Of a DNA stretch of 64,000 nt, positions 10,665 through 21,031 are shown piece after piece; the stretch's first letter is position 1, and each line of letters begins with the position of its first letter. Under the pieces are notes generated by a model. That model searched no databases. It saw only the letters and a list, made by a program, of their open reading frames with translations, and had not been told where the DNA came from. The stretch is from positions 34,150 through 98,149 of the forward strand of contig JBEWZL010000233.1 in assembly GCA_045837725.1 (NCBI GenBank). The letters are read 5' to 3'. This DNA comes from Vermamoeba vermiformis (Eukaryota > Tubulinea > Echinamoebida). Both the position numbers and the translations under genes were made by a program.

Positions 10665-12885
10665 TTCAGAACAACCCAAACTAATTTCAGAACAGAGGGT
10701 GATATTTAATTTAAGCCATTCATTGTTAGAATTTTGGTTGATTGTATCTTCATTCATTAATCTTATTATTTTTCAATATACTTACCAGATCTTTTTTATA
10801 GTGCAATACTGTCTAAAGAGTGTCTTATTTTTTGCATTTTTTAAATCGAGTGAATTGCTTTGGTTAGTGGTCTGTAACAATGCTCTGGCACTGATAGTGA
10901 CTGTTGCTTCATCTCTTTTTGGGTTAAAGTTAACTCTTGTGCTGGTCCAGGTACTTGAATTGTCTTTGACTCCTTGATTTTTTCTGTAAATTTTTTTTAT
11001 GGAGCTTTGATTTTACTTTCAATTTCATTTATATCTTGTTAAAATTAGCCTATTAAGAGAACAGCTTACAGTGGCTTAGTTAAAAGACATGGGATTATCA
11101 AGCATTCACTGTTACCAGTTTGGAGGTACGTCTTGCTATTTTAACAGAATATAATTTATACTGCGCTAATTTGGAGTGTAGGCTGAATGTTGAGCAAATG
11201 CTTGCATTAAACAACAACAGCAAAGGAGATAGTGTATTCTTTATTGTAGATGGATTCAAAAGATATCAAGCAGGTAAGTCAATTATAAAGCACTAATAAA
11301 TTAGCAGCTAACATTTAAGGCTGCAACTTGTGCTGTGGTAGATAAGCTGGTGGACTCTTTCTCATTTGTGCAGCTTGTGGAATTTACCACTTGTATAACC
11401 ATTGAGTAAATTAATCAATTTATTTTTTAAGTGAAATTGAAGTTATGTGCTTAGTACTTACAGAGTGTGTTACTTCCAGTAGACTCTAGCTGTTGGACTG
11501 CCAAAACAAGTTGTGTGATAGTAATTGTATGGGAAAAAATTTGGCTGGGGCTTGACATTAAGTGCACCACCACTGGTACCAAAGCACAAAACAAGTCTGG
11601 CATCTATTTAATTTTGGTTACTTGGAATATCTTGTATCCAAGTACTTGAAAAATTATAAATAAAATTATAAATCACTTATCATCGGAGAAGGAACAAACC
11701 TACAGCTGCTTTCAGTTTCTGTTAAGCCAATACCTTTGCAGCATGGAAAAGTCGCTGGGCCCACTTTTATTACTACCTTAAACCCTTCTGTGACTTTCTG
11801 GAGTTGATGAATGAGCCTGTTACAACTCTCCTGACAGTAAAAAGATTTTATTGCTGGATCAGAGCAGCAACATGAAGTACAGCACCAACAACTATGTCTC
11901 ACACACCATCCTATTGCATCTTTTTCCAAGCTTCTTGATAATGCACCTGATTGTAACCTGTCATTACCGAATCCAATTTTGTGAATGATTTGTAGCAAGT
12001 TTTATTAGTGCAATTAAACAAAAATTGTTTCCATGAAGCTTTTGTGTTCATTAAAATGGCTGAAAATAATACAAATTTAAATACTACTACTGAGGAAGAG
12101 GCCCCAAAGGTGGAGAAGTTGCAATGAATCACGGATGCCTACTGGAGCACAAATATCCTGGTGCATAAATAATTTATTTGCATAGTAAATAATTTTTAAA
12201 ATAATATTTTTCTATTTATTTTGATAAACACTGGATGGCAAAATCTTGTACAACTGTGTAGCCCTGGAAATGGTTCACACACACAGGGGTATCTTCGTTG
12301 ACGACACTCTTTGGCAGACTGAAATAAAAATGATTAAAAACTGCCACTATTACTAACAATACTGCTTTGAGGCCTTAATCTACTTGTTCTCACACAAGAT
12401 CTGTCCCCAAGTATCAGCTGGTTCTGCATGGCTTCTCCTGGGAAGTGGATCTGCGAAAAAACAGTTTCAACACGCAGAAAACCGAAGAGATGGTGTGGGA
12501 GATGTAGTACATCGAAAAAGTATTGCAAATGCACTATATTGCTACACAGATGAAACTCCTGCTTAAAGACTGGTTCAGTGGGGCAAGAATGCAGCCATAC
12601 TGGGAGAGCCAAACTGGCTACAAGTTTAGCTGCAAATACAAAATAAATATATATAAAATCCAGATTGTTTATTCGAAATTTTACGGTGCATGCTCAATTG
12701 AGAAAATTACTCATCACAGGCCATAGGGTCCAGTGATACAACCATGAACAAACCACTGTGGTTAAAAAACAGCCTGTTTTTACGCTGAAAATTCCTGCCA
12801 GGTAAACTCTGGCTTTAAAAACAAAGTTTATTTGTAAAATCAACGGGTATAAAAACAATGTATACATATCGATAGTAGTAGTATA
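10665..12885. other. Gene-poor region with decayed mobile-element sequence
   Basis: No intact gene is visible in 2.2 kb. It contains the two-exon ParB-like remnant at 11,049-11,273. On the minus strand (11,998-11,666) there is a cysteine-rich open frame with CWCCTSCCCS and a second CxxxC, also without a clear start. The remainder is AT-rich. The ParB remnant in the same orientation as the neighbouring transposon's ParB gene suggests an older, diverged relative of that element. Confidence 0.45.
11049..11273 (+). pseudogene. ParB-like domain remnant (two exons)
   Basis: Exon-like segments 11,049-11,125 and 11,182-11,273, split by a GT-AG intron of 56 nt, read in one frame. The first contains YSGLVKRHGIIKHSLLPVW and the second FFIVDGFKRYQA. 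A GL..HG.. segment followed by (I/V)DGxxRYxA is the core of ParB/Srx-type N-terminal domains. The sequence is not a close copy of the ParB-like domain at 15.6-15.75 kb (MIIGGNHRYQVF), so it derives from a different element or an old duplication. I find no start codon and no downstream methyltransferase exon, hence the call as a remnant. Confidence 0.45.
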
Positions 12886-12911
12886 TGGCAGATTCCACGA
12901 GTCTCAGATCA
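12886..12911 (+). repeat. Left terminal inverted repeat
   Basis: The 26 bases begin TGGCAGATTCCACGAG, continue with T at the one variable position, and end CTCAGATCA. TA at 12,884-12,885 may be half of a target-site duplication. Confidence 0.75.
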
Positions 12912-13006
12912 AAACAAAAAGATTTTAAAGAATTTATTTTGTAACAAAAATAAAGTTTTTTGGCACAAAAAAAAAGGGAGCATTTGAAGATAAATAGCTA
13001 AGAAGT

Positions 13007-15053
13007 TTACAAACACTGCTCTTCAAATTGTTCCACTAACTCAGGGCATTGCAGTTCAGTCTCCCACTTCCACTCGTTATCACTATCAGGATAACCAAGC
13101 CACTTCACCATGTATTGGACTTTTCCTTTAACAGTGCGCTTTCCAACAACAGCTTCAACTTCATAGTATTCAACATCGTTGGGGATTGGTTCTGGAGCAG
13201 GAGGATTCAATCCTTTGGGATGCTTGATGGTTGTTGTTTTAGTTATTCTGTGTTGCCAGTAACCAACCACAAAGCCACGCTCACAAAGACCAAAATTGAA
13301 AGCCATGCAGTGGTCACAAACACAAGGCCATCGTCTCATCCACAAATTGTTTGAAGTTGACGAAAAGCAAAAATCATAGCAAGACTTTATGCCATTAATC
13401 GTCTCAACATCTTGTTCTGTGTCCTCCCAAGTGATGTTCAGCAGAGAAGCAGATCCCCCTGGCACAGTGTTCCAGTAGTCTGCCAACTGTTCAGGGGTAT
13501 CTAAATAGCCATCTTCTTTCAGAACATGTATTTTGGCTTTCTTTTTCAGTTTGGCTCCACGACCATCGCACTCTCCCTTTCCATGGTAAGCAGGGTCAAT
13601 AATCCAACGAAGACGTAGACCAAAGTTGCTGTGAACAGTAGTTCCCCAGTGCATCGATATTCTGTTCTTGAAATGCTGCATGCCACCATCAGACAGAATG
13701 ATACAGTTTTTGACATCATCCCCAAGGTCAAGTTGTGGCAATAATGCAGCAAAAGCCTTCTGGAAAACCAGTGAAGAATGGGATAAGTAGGGAGTGACAA
13801 AGGCATGGTATGTTTTCAAAATGACAGGATGTTCAGCTGTACTATCTACCGAGTGGTGCCAAACAGTTGCAATTAGGACAGTGGACTGACGTCTTCCATA
13901 GAATGCATTTCCAACTTCAATTGAACTGACATGTGAATAGTTCATAAGAAAGTCCCATCGCATCATGACGGTGTCACTGGGAAGCTGCTTCTTGAGTTTG
14001 GCAATGACTTCTTTTTGCCACTGAACATGTTCTTTATGGTCTGAAGCCTTGTCAACTGCTGAGTGGTACTGTTGCATAAACTGGACTCTGGGGCCTTGAT
14101 GAGGAATGTGAATCATCTGATTTGGTGCATGCTTGTCTCTGTCATTTCGCAAAGTGGTGCTTGCAGCGGGGATAGTCCAACGTTCAATTGCATCTGAATG
14201 TTCGATAGGACACTCGTCATCCCAACATTCACATTCCTTTGGACAAGTGTTTGAATGATTACAAACAGCACAGTAGGTGCATTGGCAAGTGCAGTTGGCG
14301 TGCCAAAATTTCCGAGATCTGGCAAGTAGCAAAGACCAATGTTTATCCAAGGCACATGTAGGACAGAGGCCAGAGTAATACGGTTGCAAGTAAACACAAT
14401 CAGGGACCAAAGAATAGAATGTTGATTTGCCAACTCCTAGGGGAACATCAACCTATGCCAGTATTTAGTATGATGTAGAAAAACGCTCAGAGCGTTTTGC
14501 TTACCTTGTACTTTAAAAACAGATCAGCAACTGTTTCTGTACAGTAATGCTTTGCCTCAAAGCTCCATGAGCCATCCAACTGTCTGCATCGCACAACATT
14601 TGACGAGTTTGCTGTTGGCCTACAGTGGTCCAGAATCCAATTTGTTACTGTGTTTTCTTTGACAGGCTTACGGGAGATGCGGTATTTGGTTGGGACAATG
14701 AATTTGTTGTGAACGCCAGTAAGTATGCGATCTATTCGGTTTTGTTCTACTCTCTTAATAGCTCGCTTAATGCTTTGCGGAGACACACCAAGAACATTAG
14801 CAGTTTGGATTGCATCCATCTCTGGGGTTAACACAGCAGCCAAAGAGCCTCTAAAATAACCAGAGGTACGTTCAGTTGACTTTGCAATACGTAAAGATTG
14901 ACTGTATGTATGTAGTAAGCTGTGTTTAAGGCGCGCATTAGCTAGCACTTGAAGAGTTGGCTTGATGGCTGGTTGATCCAATACATCGAGAAGCATCGGT
15001 TCTACATCAGAATTGGGTAGTTGACGCAAAAGGTTGACTAGTTGTGGTAGCAT
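13007..15053 (-). CDS. Transposase with HTH region, DDE-like core and C-terminal chromodomain
   Basis: Exons 15,053-14,505 and 14,452-13,007 are joined by a 52-nt intron that contains one copy of the palindrome. The N-terminal part has a helix-turn-helix-like stretch (ANVLGVSPQSIKRAIKRVEQ). A cysteine-rich zinc-binding section follows (CTCQCTYCAVC, CPKECECWDDECP). The core has RWDFLMNYSH, ILSDGGMQHFKN and then HGKGECDGRG with a downstream KLKKKA, which I read as a DDE-type catalytic fold; this motif set recurs in unclassified eukaryotic transposon ORFs. The last 60 residues are a chromodomain (YYEVEAVVGKR, YMVKWLGYPDSDNEWKWE), which in integrases and transposases guides insertion to marked chromatin. 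The start MLPQLVNLL is the first ATG after the promoter palindrome. No stops interrupt either exon. Confidence 0.75.
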
Positions 15054-17089
15054 TGTTAAAATAGTGTATGTAAAGAAAAACGCTCGGAGCGTTTTGATCA
15101 AAGTACTGTGCAGTAAGTTTAGACCAATAGGAAAGCAGAACAGTAAGGAAAATAGCGTTCTTCATAGATTAGACCAATCACAAACAAGCACTCGTGAAAT
15201 CCCAAAATCTCTTTTTTGATAAATTGGACCAATCACGAACAAGCAAAAAAAAAAAAACATTTTTGTGTGAAACATTTTATTTTACTTTTTTCGCTAACAC
15301 GATGACCACAAAAGGCAAAAAATCTGTGGTGACCGAGGCTGAAGACCCGCAGTCGGTTCTGACCAAGTGGTTAAAATCTAACCAACCAATCACCATCAAA
15401 CTCAGTCAAATGACAAAGCAAGGTAAATAACGAATAATAATTTTATAAAACAAATTAAACAGTATTTTTAAAATTGGAAAAGTCGAAAGAACATTCTAAC
15501 ACCAAAACGCTCCGAGCGTTTTGCTACAAGCACAATTCTAATTTATTTTTTGTAGGTGATTATCGTCCTGTTACAGAAGAAGGCAAACGAACAATCGAAG
15601 AAAGAATTCTGCGAAATGGCAACGGCGACTTCAAAAAAGGTTTGGATCGCACTGAGGCCTTCTTGGTGCAAGAAATTGAAAGCAAATCAAAAGTACAAGA
15701 GTACATGATTATTGGTGGCAACCACCGCTATCAAGTTTTCACAAAGTAGTAAGTACTAGCAAAACGCTCAGAGTGTTTTGTTTTACCATTGCTAAATCTT
15801 GCTTTTCCAGTAATGTCCCTGATTGGCCCTGCTTTGTTTTGCTTGCTGAAAAGGATGGCCGCAAAATGTCTGACGAGGAACGTGAGATAATTGCCGGTAT
15901 GAACAATGCAAAAACTCAAGAAGGAACTGCCAAGGCAAGCTGGTTTGAGTTCTTCATGAAGCTAGCACGATATATTTCTATGCCTGGAGTCGTCGGAAAA
16001 GCTACTAATGGCAAAAAGTCGGTGAATTGGGAGAAAGTTCATCACTTATCGGTAAGTTCAGTACCCCAAACAAAACGCTCAGAGCGTTTTGCTTTCTTCA
16101 TTTCATATTTTACAGCAGACATCAAAGCAAAACGCTCAGAGCGTTTTGTTTTACAATTGGTACATCAAGTTAGACGAAACAAAACGCTCAGAGCGTTTTG
16201 ATTGTTAAGCAGTTTCTAACATTATGTTGTGTAGGGCAACCGAGATGGTCTATCAATGGACTCTGCAAAAAAGCTGCACACTGTCTGGAACAAGCTCACT
16301 GATGGCGGCAAGATAAAGCTTGAAGAAACTGCAGTCTTCAAAAAACTTTACGACATTCATTTGGAGCATGGCTTCGCAAATCCAATCAAACTGAAGAGCA
16401 TGACAGATTGCAAGGAATTTTGGGCCCTTGATTCTTTCGATCAATTGGCTATTTTTGAGGGGTACCTTGATTTTGCCAAGCGCATGAAAGGCAAGGTTAC
16501 CCACGCCGAGTTCACTGGCATTGTTGCTAATCGCATCCATTGTATGGCCATGGCTGATTACGTGAAAGAACAATGTCCTGAGGCAGATCTGTTGGAGGAA
16601 TACATAGAAGCAATCTATGCACAAGTGGCAGAAGTTGGAGAACGCAACCGCTGAAGAAATGGATGTTCCGCTAATGCAACACCTGATCAAATCATTGGAG
16701 GCTGGCAAGCCAGTAAACTCTGTTAAGTTCCCTCATCGACCTAAGCCTGCTTTGGATGATGCAGAGGAACACAAAAGGAAGAAAAGAAAGTTGAGCCATT
16801 GGTAAGTTTAATTACAAAACGCTCTGAGAGTTTTGTTTATTTACCTGTTGCTAATTTGTTTACTTTATAAAGAAATCACCTTTGGCATCAAAAGCATCAA
16901 AATCGTCAAAACCTGCGTCTACTGCAGTTAATGTTACAGACACATCAAATGCAACAGCTGACAAGTCTGCCAAACAGGCGTCAAAAAAACGTAAGGCGGA
17001 GGAACCGGCAGCAGACAAAACAAACAAAAAACGCAAAGTTGATGAAAAGGATTCGGAGAAGGTAGATAACAAAACGCTCTGAGCGTTTT
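14480..17089. repeat. Nine copies of a 19-bp palindrome, confined to introns and promoter
   Basis: AAAACGCTCAGAGCGTTTT, with the central base varying, occurs at 14480, 15077, 15504, 15761, 16072, 16129, 16181, 16816 and 17071 (start positions). Copies at 15761 and 16816 have one arm mismatch. One lies in the transposase intron and one just before the transposase start. One lies in each of ParB-gene introns 1, 2, 4 and 5, and three lie in intron 3. None is in an exon. Most are extended by C at the left and G at the right. Confidence 0.9.
15054..15301. promoter_or_regulatory. Divergent promoter of the transposon
   Basis: This 248-bp gap feeds the transposase leftward and the ParB gene rightward. 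It has one palindrome copy (15,077-15,095). Three CCAAT boxes lie in GACCAAT contexts near 15,122, 15,172 and 15,227. The last two are part of a 19-bp direct repeat GACCAATCAC(A/G)AACAAGCA spaced 55 bp apart. Poly-A follows at 15,246. CCAAT boxes suit NF-Y-type activation; that is inference. Confidence 0.6.
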
Positions 17090-17794
17090 ACTCTTTGCTT
17101 ACTTTTTTGTGCTTAGCACACAGCCTGTCGTGCTGCACCGCCACAGAAGAGCTTCTCTGACAAGCTACCTACTGAAACTACATGGGACTTCCACTTCCTT
17201 TGCCGTTCTGCCAACGCACTTGGTTTCTTTGATGGGAAAAATGTCACTCCTGAAGCTTTGAAGCATGGGACTTACAACCCAAACTGGACCCATGGCTTGT
17301 TCAAACTCTCACCCAAGGAATTCTTGCGTGAGAAAGTCTCAACCACTGCCGCTGCATTGTTTCCTCTGCAACCTCCTGTTCAAGCTCTGCGCTACATCTT
17401 CACTGTGTTCTGCCCACCTGCTGGAGTCATTCTCGAATTGAACAACCCCTCTGGCTCTGGCTACATTGCTGCTGTCCTTGCAAGAAGATCATATGTTGGC
17501 TTCATTAAGTCCAATGCTTCATTGATGCAGTCAATTGGGGCTCATGTTGCCCGTTACCTGGCTTATGCTGCAGCTACACCAGAAGAATGCACAGCTCTTT
17601 TATCGCAGCTTACTGGTTCCAGTGTTGGTGACAAGATTGGTCCTGTGGAAGAGCCACTAACTCCTGCCAAAAATCGTTACAAGTTGGATGATACTCCTTT
17701 GAGTCCCCACCCTCCTTCTGCTAGCCATCCAGCCCCCTTGACTGCTGCCCCACGCAACAATAACAGTCAACCAGTGGATGAAGAGTCCGACTGA
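15302..17794 (+). CDS. ParB-like and DNA methyltransferase-like protein of the transposon (frame-broken)
   Basis: Six exons: 15302-15422, 15556-15748, 15811-16051, 16235-16801, 16873-17061 and 17117-17794. Exon 2 has a ParB/Srx-like core (DYRPVTEEGKRTIEERIL, then FLVQEI and MIIGGNHRYQVF). Exon 4 ends with a basic nuclear-localisation-like KRKKRK. Exon 5 is Lys/Ala-rich with KKRK and NKKRK clusters. Exon 6 resembles the C-terminal half of N6/N4 methyltransferases: FCPPAGVILELNNPSGSG, then AAVLARRSYVGF, corresponding to the usual PPG..VLDPF.GSGTT and GR.fiG motifs. The motif-I acidic residue is kept as E but the F is lost, and no DPPY motif is seen. ParB-methylase fusions are known from phages. 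Exon 4 changes frame between about 16,600 and 16,660 with no usable intron, so this copy is probably damaged. Confidence 0.6.
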
Positions 17795-18016
17795 CCCTTT
17801 AATTTTGTTTGCTTTTTTCCTGTTGTAGGTTTTGCTAACATTCTTTCTAATAAATATTCACCTATTTTACTTTAACTTTTTCAGTTTCCTTGCCTTACTT
17901 TAAATTCTATCTTTCAGTTTATGCGTTTTTTTATTCGTGTTTTTGTCTCAAAATAAATTCTACATTTGCATTACTCCTATTTATAATCAAATTTGTATCT
18001 GTTTTTCAGTGGTGAC

Positions 18017-18042
18017 TGATCTGAGGCTCGTGGAATCTGCCA
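18017..18042 (-). repeat. Right terminal inverted repeat
   Basis: This is the reverse complement of the left repeat with one change (C for T at position 17 of the repeat). It is followed by TA at 18,043-18,044. Confidence 0.75.
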
Positions 18043-18052
18043 TATTGTACAG

Positions 18053-21031
18053 TTGACCTACTTCAACAGTTCCGATCAACGTGTACATATTCCGAGAGAC
18101 ACACTCCTGGCTCAAGTCCATGTCACTGGGCATGAGTACCCAGATCTCGGGTCTGATGCAGACGAAGAGATAGCACCAGTAGTCTACGCTACGCTGGTCA
18201 CACAACAACCTTCTTCATTTGAAATAGGCGACTTGACTCCAGAGCAACGTGCACAGTTTGACACCTTCATGGCCAAGCACGGCGAGTTGTTTGAGAAGCC
18301 TAAACAGTGGGGAGCTTGCGTTGGAGTGCAGCACAAGATCGACTTGAAGCCTGGCACTAAACCGATCCGCAACTCACCACGACGAGCCCCACCCCAACAT
18401 CAAAAGATTATTGACGAGAGCATCGAGGACATGCTGGCTAAAGGCATAATTCGCCCCTCCAAGAGTGCATGGGCAATGCCAGCGGTCCTGGTTCCAAAGA
18501 AGGATGGCACATGGCGGTTCTGCATTGATTTCCGTCAGCTCAATCACGACACTGAGCTTGATGCATATCCCTTACCACGGTTAGAGGAGGCTCTTGACGC
18601 AATGTCTCGAGCGAAGTTCTTGTCAATCTTTGACTTGGCATCTGGCTATTTCCAAATCCCATTGCGCGAGGAGGATAAGCATAAGACAGCCTTTGTGGTC
18701 CGCAATGGACACTACGAGTTCAATGTCATGCCTTTTGGGTTGACCAATGCGCCGGCCACATTTCAGAACACTATGGATGATCTATTCAAGCCAGAACTTT
18801 GGAAATTCATTGTGGTCTACTTGCACGATTTGATTGTTTATTCGACAACGTTTGAAGAGCATCTTCAACACCTGGAGATTGTCTTCGACAAGCTACGCAA
18901 GGCCAACTTGTATCTGAACGCAAAGAAGTGCAAGCTGTTCCAGACGCGCGTGCCATATTTGGGTCACACCATCAGCATGCAAGGGGTTGAGCCCAATGAC
19001 AAGAAAGTCGAAGCTATCTTCAAGCTACCGTCACCCACCAATGTAAAGCAACTGCACACGTTCCTGGGGATGGCTGGTTACTACAGGCGATTTGTACCAA
19101 ACTTCGCACAGTTGGTAGACCCATTACACGCGTTGTTGAAGAAAGACGTTAAGTGGACATGGGGCTCTGCAGAAGAGGCAGCAGTGACCAAGATTAAGAA
19201 CCTGCTGACGGCGGCTCCAGTGCTGGCGTTTCCGCGATACGAAGACCCCTTTATATTACACACGGATGCAAGCAATGTGGGCCTCGGCGCAGTCCTGTCG
19301 CAAGTGCAAGACGGTCAGGAACGTGCCATCGCTTACTACAGCCGTGCTCTTCTACCTGCAGAACGTAACTATCACACCACTGATCTTGAATGTCTGGCTG
19401 TGGTCTCAGCACTCAAGCATTTCCGCTGCTATCTATTGGGCAGTCAATTTGAAGTGCAGACTGATCACAGTGCGTTAACCACCCTGTTGACACGCAAGGC
19501 TCCTGCTTCAGCTCGGTTGATGCGTTGGGCGTTGGCACTGCAAGAGTTTAGAGATTTCAAGATTGTACATAGGCCTGGACAAGCCAATGCTAATGCTGAT
19601 GGTCTCTCACGGTTGGGGCATGAACAGGCTGAGAAGTTAGTCGTCAACGCGCTATTGCAAGCTCCAGTACAGCAATTTCAACTGTTCTGTGCCCATGGTA
19701 CTACACAGAAACCTTCGCAGGTGCGCATGGATTACCCTGAGCTAGCGACTGCGCAGAAAGAGGACCCATTCCTCAGAGATATTCGTGCCACCTTGCTAGA
19801 CAACAAGCTCCCTGAAGACGAAGTCACGGCAAAGGAAATCGCGCTGCTCAGAGATCAGTACGTTATTGAGAACGACGTGTTGCATCGCATCTACACGATA
19901 GAGTCAAGCCATCGTCGCTATCATACGCGCAAGCTGGTTGCCATTCCACAGAGCTGTGTACCTACGGTACTAGAGTCGTTGCACTGCAATATTGAAGGTG
20001 GACATCTGGGAGTGACTAAAACCTACGAGAAGATTCGCTTGCATTTCCACTGGCCCAACATGTATCGACAGATCAAGGATTTTGTTACTCGTTGCAGCAC
20101 ATGCGCACAGCGTAAGGCCCCAGCAAGAGCACTGCAAGGACACTTGATGCAGATTGATGCGACACAACAGTGGGAGACTGTAGGAGTTGACATTATGGGC
20201 CCATTGCCAATCACGAATGCGAAGAATCGCTACATTATTGTGTTCACAGATTACGTGACAAAGTGGGTTGAAGCTTACCCCATGCGTGATGCAGATGCAA
20301 CCACAGTGGCTCAGATATTTTGCAAGAAGATTATCACTCGGCACGGTGCACCACGCAAGCTTATCTCAGACAGAGGCTCTGTATTCATGTCGGAATTGTG
20401 CTCTGCCATCTACGAGTACATGAGCATCGACAAGCTGTTCACAACTCCGTATCATCCTCAGACTGACGGGCTGACTGAGCGTTTCAACAAGACGCTGGCT
20501 GAGATGTTGACGCCCTACATTGACAACAACCAAGCAAATTGGGACACGCTCATCGAGGGAGTGCTTTATGCGTATCGAACATCGGAGCATTCCACGACAC
20601 GCGAGACACCATTTCGGATGATGTATGGGCGCGATCCTTTCTTTCCGTTGAATCGCATTTTCCCTACAAGTCTGGAGGAACCCTATGAGCCTAATGAGTT
20701 CACGAAGAGATTACACGAGAATTTCTCGGATGCACTCAAATTGGCGCAAGTGAATGCGCAGACAGTGCGAGCAGCTCAAGCTCGCAACTACAACATTGGA
20801 CGCGAACCTGCCCTGTATGAAGTTGGACAGTTGGTCTGGTTCTACAACCCGAAGCGCATCAAAGGACAAGTTCAGAAGTTAAGTAAACTCTGGACTGGAC
20901 CGTTTGTAGTGAAGGACAACTTAGCGCGAATGTCTATCAAGTCACAGATCTACAAGGCAACAACGAATTTACTGTCAACATTGCGCGCATCAAACCCTGT
21001 GAAATATCTCTTGATGAAGCGAAACAAATGA
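18053..21031 (+). pseudogene. Gypsy pol: RT, RNase H, integrase
   Basis: A 992-residue open frame. RT runs from about residue 120 (GIIRPSKSAWAMPAVLVPKK, FRQLNHDTELDAYPLPR, FDLASGYFQIP, GLTNAPATFQ). The active-site box reads YLHD where gypsy elements have YLDD, so one catalytic Asp is His. RNase H follows (LHTDASNVGLGAVLSQ, LECLAVV, DHSALTTLL). The integrase has the H2C2 zinc finger (H..H...C..C, ending RCSTCAQRKAP) and D, D and E in GVDIMGPLP, ISDRGSVF and QTDGLTERFNK. Near 20,930 the reading shifts: the expected end of integrase is found in another frame, which continues into the next ORF. There is no in-frame ATG at the 5' end. Read as a decayed, non-autonomous copy. Confidence 0.85.

Larger units (their letters stand above)
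12886..18042. mobile_element. TIR DNA transposon with transposase and ParB/methyltransferase-like gene
   Basis: The 5,157-bp unit is bounded by 26-bp inverted repeats matching at 25 of 26 positions, starting TGGCAGATTCCACGAG, with TA immediately outside each end. It carries two divergent genes: a chromodomain transposase (13,007-15,053, minus) and a ParB/N6-N4-methyltransferase-like gene (15,302-17,794, plus). Both transcripts point towards the TIRs. Nine copies of a 19-bp palindrome lie in the promoter and in every recognised intron. The transposase looks intact. The second gene has at least one frame break. The right end abuts the open frame of a gypsy pol gene. A TA duplication is typical of the Tc1/mariner and IS630 group, but the transposase does not resemble those, so the superfamily is left open. 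Confidence 0.75.

Noticed and set aside
11467-11649. Short ORF downstream of the ParB-like remnant as a methyltransferase exon
   Set aside because: It shows none of the motifs seen at 17.1-17.8 kb.
12160-12885. 5' LTR and gag of the gypsy element left of the DNA transposon
   Set aside because: No sequence like the 3' LTR and no gag- or protease-like frame could be found there.
16052-16234. Coding exon reading through the three palindromes
   Set aside because: The open frame there is just the repeated palindrome (KRSERF repeats). The flanking exons splice across it in frame.
14480-17089. CRISPR array from the regularly repeated 19-mer
   Set aside because: Spacing is irregular (52 to 617 bp), the host is a eukaryote, and the repeats fall in introns between conserved exons.
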